From: Symbiodinium natans
Taxonomy: Eukaryota; Sar; Dinophyceae; Suessiales; Symbiodiniaceae
Direction: 5' to 3'
DNA: 64,000 nt
NCBI GenBank assembly: GCA_905221605.1
Contig: CAJNDS010002745.1
Span: 438,501-502,500, forward strand
This document shows positions 23,101-32,100 of the stretch, in pieces; positions within the stretch are counted from its first letter, which is position 1, and every line of letters begins with the position of its first letter. The notes under the pieces were generated by a model. That model ran no database searches. It saw only the letters and a program-made list of their open reading frames with translations, and was not told the origin of the DNA. A program made the position numbers and the translations under genes.

Positions 23101-26100
23101 CACTCAGGTTTCGGGCTTATAGGGTTCAGGGTGCAACCCAAGTACGTACCCTGCCTGTAGGGCTTTCACGAGCTGATGATCTTTAGCATCTACGGATACT
23201 CGATTCCTAGCCCCGAACTTCAGAGCCACCAAGCTGCGACGTCCTGTACCCTAAGCCCCTGCGCCCCTAAACCCTAAACCCTAAACCCTAAACCCTAAAC
23301 CCTAAACCCTAAACCCTAAACCCTAAACCCTAAACCCTAAACCCTAAACCCTAAACCCTAAACCCTAAACCCTAAACCCTAAACCCTAAACCCTAAACCC
23401 TAACCCTGAACCCCGAACTCTATCTCTCCACCCCGATTTTAGAAGGAACCTCAGCCACGAGAGGGAAGAACCCGCCAGCGAAACTTCAGGGTTTCGGGTT
23501 TAGTGTTGAGGGTTTAACCCTAAACCCTAAACCCTAGACCCTAGACCCTAGACCCTAGACCCTAGACCCTAGACCCTGGACCCTAAACCCTAAACCCTAA
23601 ACCCTAAACTCTAAACCCTAACCCGAGGCCCAGGTGCAGATGCCGCACCAAAGCCTCCGACGCCCCGAGCCGGCCGATTTCTGACTGAACCTCCCAGGGC
23701 TTCACCTTAAGCTTAGGGTTTGGGGTTTAGGGTTTAGGGTTTAGGGCTTAGGGTTTAGGGTTTAAGGTTTAGGGCCCCCTACATCCTCGACCCTACACCA
23801 GAAAATCGATTAGGATTTAGGGTTTGGGGTTTACGTTTAGGGAGTGGGGTTTAGGGTTTCAGGTTTAGTGTTTAGGGGTTGAGGGTTTAGCGGTGTGGGG
23901 TTACAGGAGAGCCAAGAAACATCCAAGAAGTAGTAGGCCTATCGCAAGAATAGCCTTTGTGCCTACACTCCTACTATGTGGTAGTTGATCAAAATACCTT
24001 CCAAAATTACCCTACATGTCCATTACAAACCCATAGGAACCAAAACCCTTTCCCAAGCAAGACCTTTACATCCGCCCTCCACGTGCCTACTTTTCTTGGA
24101 GGGTTCCTTCCTTTGAGGTTCTCATCAGTCAAGCTGAATGTCGAAGAATGCTGAGCCCTAAACCCTAAACCCTGAACCCTAAAGCTTCAGGGATACATGG
24201 GAAGTTCTTAGCTATGGGTTAAGTTCTTAGCTATGGGTTTGGGAGTCATGGGGGCCTTTGGGTTCCAGGTTTTACGGCGAGATACCACAAAAAGAAGGTG
24301 GTGGAAGAGCTCCAGGTGTCATGAAGACAGCACACTGAATCACTGAAGCATAGGATTTAGGGTTTAGGATGGGTTTAGGGTTTAGGGTTTAGGCTTTAGG
24401 CATAAACTCGAGACCCTACACTCGAAGGAAGGAAAAGATTGGCCAGAAGAGAGTCCCGTGTAGCGCCCCCCCCCCCCCCCCCCATGGGTCCCATAATGGA
24501 GTCGATGCAACCCTAAACCCTAAACCCTAAACCCTTAAACACAAAAGTCCCTAAACCCTAAAGGGTTGAGTAGCTTCATATCGAAAGCCTAAAGTTGCTG
24601 TTGTTGTTTAGAAGCTGAAGTTTACTAGTGCTTCAGGTTGAAGAGCCTGCTTGGAAGTCCTTTTGACTCCGAGGTAGGCCGATTATCATACCTGACAACC
24701 AAGGGTTTAGGGTTTAGGGTTTAGGGTTTAGGGTTTAGGGTTTAGGGTTTAGGGTTTAGGGTTAGGGTTTAGGGCTAGGGTTTGCCCACACTCGACGTCG
24801 CCCCGTCGGACCTTGGCGTTGCCACAAAGCACAGAGAGTGCATAGGCTGCGTTGCTGATGGCCCCGCCCTCCAAGGAAAGCTCTCGGACCTTCGAGGGTT
24901 TGCGGGTTCAGGGTGACTTTGGGAGGTTTAGGGGCTTCAGGCGGGGTCAATCCCGACTTGGGGCGCAGGTGACACATGTTTGTCTCCGTGGCTCAGCAGG
25001 TAGGGCTTAGAGTTTCGGGATTTTGGTTCCCCCAACCCTAAGGGTTTAGGGTTTAGGGTTTAGAGTTTAGGGTTTAGGGTTTCGGGCTTAGGGTTTTGGG
25101 TTTAGGGTGTCGGTTTTGCACAAAGGCACATCCGATGGCATAAGCGATTTGCGGCTTAACGTCGGCTCTCTTTTGTGGAGCCGCACACGGACCATAAGAG
25201 AATCCCCTATGTAGCTGCACCCCACACTCCAAACTCCCAAACTCCGAGGTACTTCTCAGGTCTCAGCCTCCGCCCTAAACCCTAAGCCTCAGCCCCACCA
25301 GGCGAGGTTTAGGGTTTAGGGTTTAGGGTTTAGGGTTTAGGGTTTAGGGTTTAGGGTTTAGGGTTTAGGGTTTAGGGTGTAGGGTTTAGCGTCTAGGGGC
25401 TGCTGGGACGTGGACCCAACGAAGACTTCTCTGTGGCGAAACCGATGCTTGAGCCAAAGGCCTCTCTAACGTCTAGTCCGCATAAGGCTCCCGGTAGGGT
25501 GCCCAGAAGGACCCAGAAGTCATCTGGGGTTTAGGGTTTAGGGCTTAGAGTTTAGGGTTTAGGGATTACCTGAAACCCCTGAATCTCAAAATCGAGAGAG
25601 GCCTACATGCAACCACGGGGACACGCCCGGGTTGAACTGTGATGCCACCAGGCCCGGCCCTCCAAAAGCCTGCTGCTCAGATGTTACCCGAGGCCCGAAG
25701 CCCTCCCTCCAAAAGCCCTATCCTAAGCCCTAATCCCTGAACCCCAAACCCCAAATCCTCAACCTCCAATCCTCAAACCCTAAAACCCTAAATCAAACAC
25801 CCTAAAACACCCTAAAACACTAAAAAAACACTTAAAACCTTTAAAAACCCTTCAAAAAAACCGAAAGCCATCAAAAACCCTAAAAACCCTTAACGAAAAC
25901 ACTAAAAACCCCAAAACAACGCTTAAAAACCCTAAAAACCCTAAACAGCCCCAAAAAACCATACAAACTCCCAAAAAACCCTAACAAAACCCTTAAAAAC
26001 ACACAACAAAAACCCTAAACAAAACTAAAAAAACACTAGAAAACCCAAACAACACAAAAATAAAAATAAAAAACTAAAACCCTAAAACCCTGAACCCCTA

Positions 26101-29100
26101 AAACCCTAAACCCAAACACCCTAAAACCCTAACACCTACAAAAGCCCAGGGCACCAGGTGGTGCATGGCATTGAGGCGGATGGCGATGTTTTGGGCCCTG
26201 ACATCCTTGGGATTTAGGGTTTAGGGTTTAGGGTTTAGGGTTTAGGGTTTCGGTTTGGGGTTTGGGGTTTCGGGTTTAAGGGTTAGTCTAAGGTTTCGGG
26301 TTTAAGGCTTAGGGTTTGGGGATTTAGGTTTACAAGCAGGGGCCCCGTGGTCATGCTAGTAGCAACTTTCGTTAGCAACTTTCGTTAAGGCTAAATGATA
26401 GGAACTCTCCCCCACGGCCCAGTTTAAGGGCTTAGAGTTTGGGGTTTGGGTTTTCGGCTTTGACGACGCTCCAGGCCCCTCAAAACCTGGACCCTGAAGC
26501 CTGAACCCTAAACCCAGCCCATCCCAACCATTACACTACCCCCCCAGAAACACTCCGAAACTCCCTACGCCCTGAACCCGAAACCCTGGGGTTTAGACCC
26601 TTGCACCCAGCCCAAGCTCCCGAAGCTCTTGAACCCTGAAACCTGAAGCCTAAACCCAACCCTGGGGTTAGGGTTTAGGGTTTAGGGTTTAGGGTTTAGG
26701 GTTTAGGGTTTAGGGTTTAGGGTTTAGGGTTTAGGGGCACCCCGAGACCCCCTAAATCCTCGAATTGGTGGTCCGGGCGTCGTCCTCGCAAAGGTGCGCC
26801 ATGGCAAAGCTTGCTTGACAGCGCTCCACCGCGCGACCAGAATCCAGCCTCAAGCAAGGAAACTCATCACCCTAACCCTAAACCCTAAACCCTAAACCCT
26901 AAACCCTAAACCCTAAACCCTAAACCCTAAACCCTAAACCCTAAACCCTAAACCCTAAACCCTAACCCTAAACCCTAAACCCTAAACCCTACACCCTAAA
27001 CCCTAAACCCTAACAAGCCAAACTCTATGCCAGATCGGATCAAGTGTTCAGTTTCCTTACTCGCATGTTCGCATCATCACGGGTTTAGGAATCAAAGCTT
27101 AGGGTTTGGGGTTTAGTGTGTGGGGTTTAGGGCCAGAGGTATGATACGAATAACGCAGTCTAGGGCCCGTATGCTGTTGCACATCTACAAGCCCTCGGGC
27201 ATGCTCATATAGGACTTCTAAAGTGTAGTATCAGGATTCGTTCTTCAAAAGCACTGGCACCAATTACTGCGACTTGGGTATTATCCATAACTAGCACAAA
27301 ACCCTGACCTAATCCCACAATCCGGGGGGGGGGGGGGAAAGGCCTCTTCAGTCAGGACCAGAAAAACCTATCGTAGGGTTCAGGGTTTTTGTTCTGGGGT
27401 TTAGCGCTTAGCGTTTAGGGTTCAGGCTTTAAGGGCCCCCACTCAATAAGGGCCCATATGAAGCTACCCTAGTTATTGTAGACTCCAAATTCTGGGTTTG
27501 AGGGGGGTTGGGCTTGGGCCCCCCAACCATGTAATTCGCTGTAACCCGAGAGACCCTTACGGTTTGGGGTTTAGGGCGTAATGTTGGACCCTGTTTAGTA
27601 GGGGGGGGACTCTTTGAAGTCAAATTGGCCGAATTATTCAGGATCCCCTGACTGTTTGGGGGATCCTCTTTAAAGTCAAATCGTCCGGGCGCCGTAAGAA
27701 ATATCCACGCGGCGCGCCGTTATAAAAAAGATGCTGTGCATCGCTGCCCCTTTTAAACTCCTCCCTATTAAAATCATATAAGCCCCGCCGTGTAATCAGG
27801 ATCCCATCCACGCCTCGACTGTTCGGGGAGGGGGGCACATTAAAGAGGGTCCCACATTAGGGTTTAAGCCACCAAGGCCTGATCATAGGATCCCCTACTA
27901 CCCCTCCGCCCATTTCTCACACTTCTCACACTTCCCCAGCCCCTCACCCCCCCACCACAGCCGTCTCAACCCTAAACCCTGAACCCTGAACCCCAAACCC
28001 CAAACCCCAAACCCTAAACCCTACACCCAAAACCCAAAGCCCTAAACCCTAAACCCTAAACCCTAAACCCTAAACCCTAAACCCTAAACCCAGGCCCAAA
28101 GCCCAGGAGCATCCGCACCACCGGGCCGAGGCCCCCAGCGGCCACCACAGCCTGGCAAAGGGTTTAGGGTTTAGGGTTTAGGGTTTAGGGTTTAGGGTTT
28201 AGGGTTTAGGGTTTAGGGTTTAGGGTTTAGGGTTTAGGGTTTAGGGTTTAGGGTTTTGTGGATCTGTGGTTGGGAACTTAGGGGTTCTGTGGATGTGGGG
28301 GGTTGGGAGTTTAGGGTTTCGGGTTTAGGGTTTAGGGTTTAGGGTTTAGGGTTTAGGGCTTACGGTTTAGGTTTTGGGTTTGGGTTTGGGGTTTGGGTTT
28401 AGGGTTTTGTGGATCTGGGGTTGGGAGTTTAGGGTTTAGGGCTTAGGGTTTAGGGTTTAAGGTTTGGGGCTTTGTGGATCTGGGGTTGGGAGCTTTGGGT
28501 TAAGGGCTTCAGGGTTTAGAGGGTTTATAGGGTTGAAGGTCTTAAGGGCTTAGGGTTTGGGGTTTGGGTTTTTGGGGTTTCGGGTTTAAGGTTGGGGGTG
28601 TGGGTTCGGATTGGGGGTGTAAGGGTGTGTGGAATGGGATGTCTGGGGTAAGGGGTTTGGGATTGGGTGGGGGTTTGGGGGTTTGGGACTTAGAGTTTGG
28701 GGTTTGGACGCGCTGGCCGTAAGGTCTGGGAGCATACGGGAGAGAGTGAAATAAACCGCTGTATAGCATCTACATAGGGTTGGGGGTTCATCGACGTGGG
28801 CTTTAAGGATACGGGATGCTACCGGGTTTACGGTCTAGGGCTTAGGGGTTAAAAATTATAGGGTTTAGGCGCTTTTTCATTGGCGAGAGATGATAGGATT
28901 TGGTGTTTACAGGGCTTATGGGATTAAGGTATGTGGGGTGTGGGATTTGAGGTTTAGGGCGTGGCGTTCGATCGGAACTGTGGCGGGACAGGCGGCTTAG
29001 AGGGTTTCGGGTTTTAGGGTTTAGGAATTCAACTTAGGGAGATTTCGGGTTTAGGGTTTTCGTGTTCGGGGTCCAGGGCTTTGGGCCTTGCGGGAGCAGC

Positions 29101-32100
29101 CTCGCGCCACGCCCAATGGGTTTAGGATTTAGGGTTTAGGGTTTAGGGTAGAAGAAAGAGCTCTCAGTCCCTCTTGAGGATGATACGGGTGCGACCCACG
29201 ATCTGGATGTCCTAAACCCCGAACCCCAAACCCCAAACCCTAAACCCTTAGCTTTCAAAGGCTTTGTCTTGGCTTTTGCCAACTTGCCACGTGGCCCACG
29301 AAGCCGCTCGAGTCCCGGGAGCCGCGAAGTGAGAGCGATGGGCTCTGGGTATCGTGGTGGATAATGGCTTGGTCCCATCCGCAACCACGAGCTTCACGCC
29401 AAGCTGGCCATTTGGGTGGCACAGGCGGCCACGGTGAAGTGACCCAACCTGTCGCAGAGTACTTCTTTGACGGCTTGCGCTGGCCTGTGCCATCCAGAGC
29501 ACTACACGATATCGGGTTTAGGGTTTATAGGGTTTAGGGCTCAGATATGCTTAGATTATGCCTCGTGCAGAACTTCCGTGAGTCATATGCGTTGCACGGC
29601 AGACAGCGGACCTGCCACCCTGAATACTGAGCCCACATCCTGCCGCGAAGCCCCTTAGGAGAGGATGTCGGCATTGCCCCTATTAAACCCTAAACCTTAA
29701 GCTTTTGTGTTTCGGTTTTTGGGGAAAGATGACACTAACATACACTAACCGCTAAATCTGCTGAATTGGAGACTATCCGGGACCCGTGGGAAAATGAAAG
29801 CGGATCCTCCTTAAGGACCCTGTAAACGACCCAACTGTAAAACAGGGTACCAGGCTCTTCAACCTCAAGGAAATACCCCTAAACCTTAAGCCACCAAAAC
29901 CTTGACCCTTTCACTTAAACTTTAACCCCCCAAACCCCAAAACCCTACTTCTTCATCCTCCCAAGGGGTCTCAGGGTTTAGGGTTTCTTATTTATTTCGG
30001 TTTATGGGGCTGAAGGAGGGTCACATTACGTCACCAACTTGAAGGTTGGACGTAGAGCGGACCGGTGTCTGTTCGGGCTGCAGAGGATGGGCGGGCTTGG
30101 GGCCGTGACCTCTGCAGCCCTAAACCCTACCAACCCCCCCAAACTCTCAACCCCAAACCCCGAACCCTAGACCCTTTCAACCCCAAACCTGAGACCCTAA
30201 CCCCAAACCCTAAACCCCAAACCCTAAAACCAAAGCCCGAAACCCAAAACCCCAAATCCTAAACCCCAGACCCCTCCGCCGGCCTCGCGATGCTTTTTGC
30301 TGCTCTGGGCCTTATGAAGCCGAGGTGTTCAGGATTTCTCGAAGATAACCCCGGTTTAGGGTTTAGGGTTTAGGGTTTAGGGTTTAGGGCGTAGGGTTTA
30401 GGGTTTAGGGTTTAGGGAAGGAGAGGCCCCCAAGTCGTAAGCAGTGGGGTTTGTAAGGGCCCTCGAGTGCGTTTAGAAGTCAGAATATTCAGGTTCGAGC
30501 TCTACTTCAGGGGCCCCATACTTGCAGGGCTTGGGACTTGTGGGTTTAGGGTTCGGGGGGCTTAGGGCTCAAGGTTTGTGGCTCTGGTCTAGGGTTGAGA
30601 GTTTAGCGTTTAGGGTTAAACCCTAAACCCTAAACCCAAAATCAACCTAAACCTTTGGGGCTGAGGCTTTGCGGAGGCTTCGGCTTAGGGCATCTTGGAA
30701 TCTTGGGAGGGCAAGGGCGTTTGTTGTCGGCTTCGGGACTTAACTTAGGTTTTTGCAGCCTAGGTACATCAGGGAAACTCTAACCCCCAAACCCTGTAAA
30801 CCCTAAACCCTAAACCCTAAACCCTAAACCAAAAACCAAGAAACTCTCCAAGATCTTGCGGACCGCGCGAAGCCCAGAGTGACGTGCCCAAGATAAGGGG
30901 GTGAAAGGAGATACAGAGGGGCTTGGATGATGGTTCAGGGGTTAGGGCCATGGTAACCCCTAAACCCTAAACCCTAAACCCTAAACCCTAAACCCTGAAC
31001 TCTAAACCCTAAACCCTAACCCCTAAACCCCAGTCAAGGTGCAATGTGGCCCAGTGCCATGGCGGCGTTGGCCCGCTCCATGCCCATTCCAACCTCCGCT
31101 TCCTCAGCTAGGGTTTAGGGTTTGGGGTTTGGGGTTCAGGGTTCAGGGTTCAGGGTTTAGGGTTTAGGGTTTAGGGTTTAGGGTATAGGGTTTAGGGACG
31201 TTGGGGATTTAGGGTTTAGGGCTAGGGACTTTGGGGATTTAGGGGATTTAGGGTTTAGGGCCCTGAATTGGGTTTAAGGGATTTTGGGGTTTAGGGTTTA
31301 TTCTTCAGGCTTTACAGGGTTGACAGGACGTTGAGATGAGTCACTTGGAAGCTCTTTTGACTTAGTAAGTCTACTTAGTATCCCCTAGACCCCGTTTATA
31401 ATCGCCATAACCCACCTTAGTAACCCTACTTATGAAGTCAAAAGGGCTTCCAACTACCCCCCCTCCCTCCCCCCCCATTTTTTAGGGTAGAACCTTCGCA
31501 GCAAAGACATACTTACTTGTCCATATCCTAGGGGGAAGGTGAAACAAAAACACGGGCTACCTACAAGGAAATTGAGGATGCATGAAAGCCTTAGTGCAAC
31601 TAGACCCGGGAGTAACCTAGGAATAAAAAAGGTTACCCTTGTTGCTTTTAAGGGGATGATAAGAGGAACCCCAACCCGAATAAAAGGGAAAAAGGGCCTA
31701 CTCCCCCCCAGGCCTAGGATCTACGGGACCTGCGCTCCCCCCTTTTCTTACTGGCCCAAAACCCAAGGAAATAAAAGTTGAAACTTTCAGAATAAACTAC
31801 CTTATAAGAAGCCCAAAAGTTGAAAAGTTGGGTTTTGAGCCAGTAAGTTTTATAGCGTTTTGAAGGTGAACCCTGAACCCCGGCATGCTGAAACCGTCAA
31901 AGCCTGCCCTATGTATTATAACGCTCTGCATGCCTCCCGAAACAGAAAGTCACTTAGAGAACCCTGACATCTTAATAAGCTGCGGGCTACCGCAATGGTG
32001 TGTGTTGAGGACACTCTAACAGGTACTTTGGGCTTCGCAAACCTTCGGAAAGGTTTAGGGTTTGTGGTTTTGGGGCGGGGGGTTTAGGGTTTAGGGACTT

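Noticed and set aside
28542-29110. CRISPR-like regularly spaced repeats in the degenerate TTTAGGG tract
   Set aside because: Spacers are themselves repeat-derived and unit length drifts; eukaryotic context.
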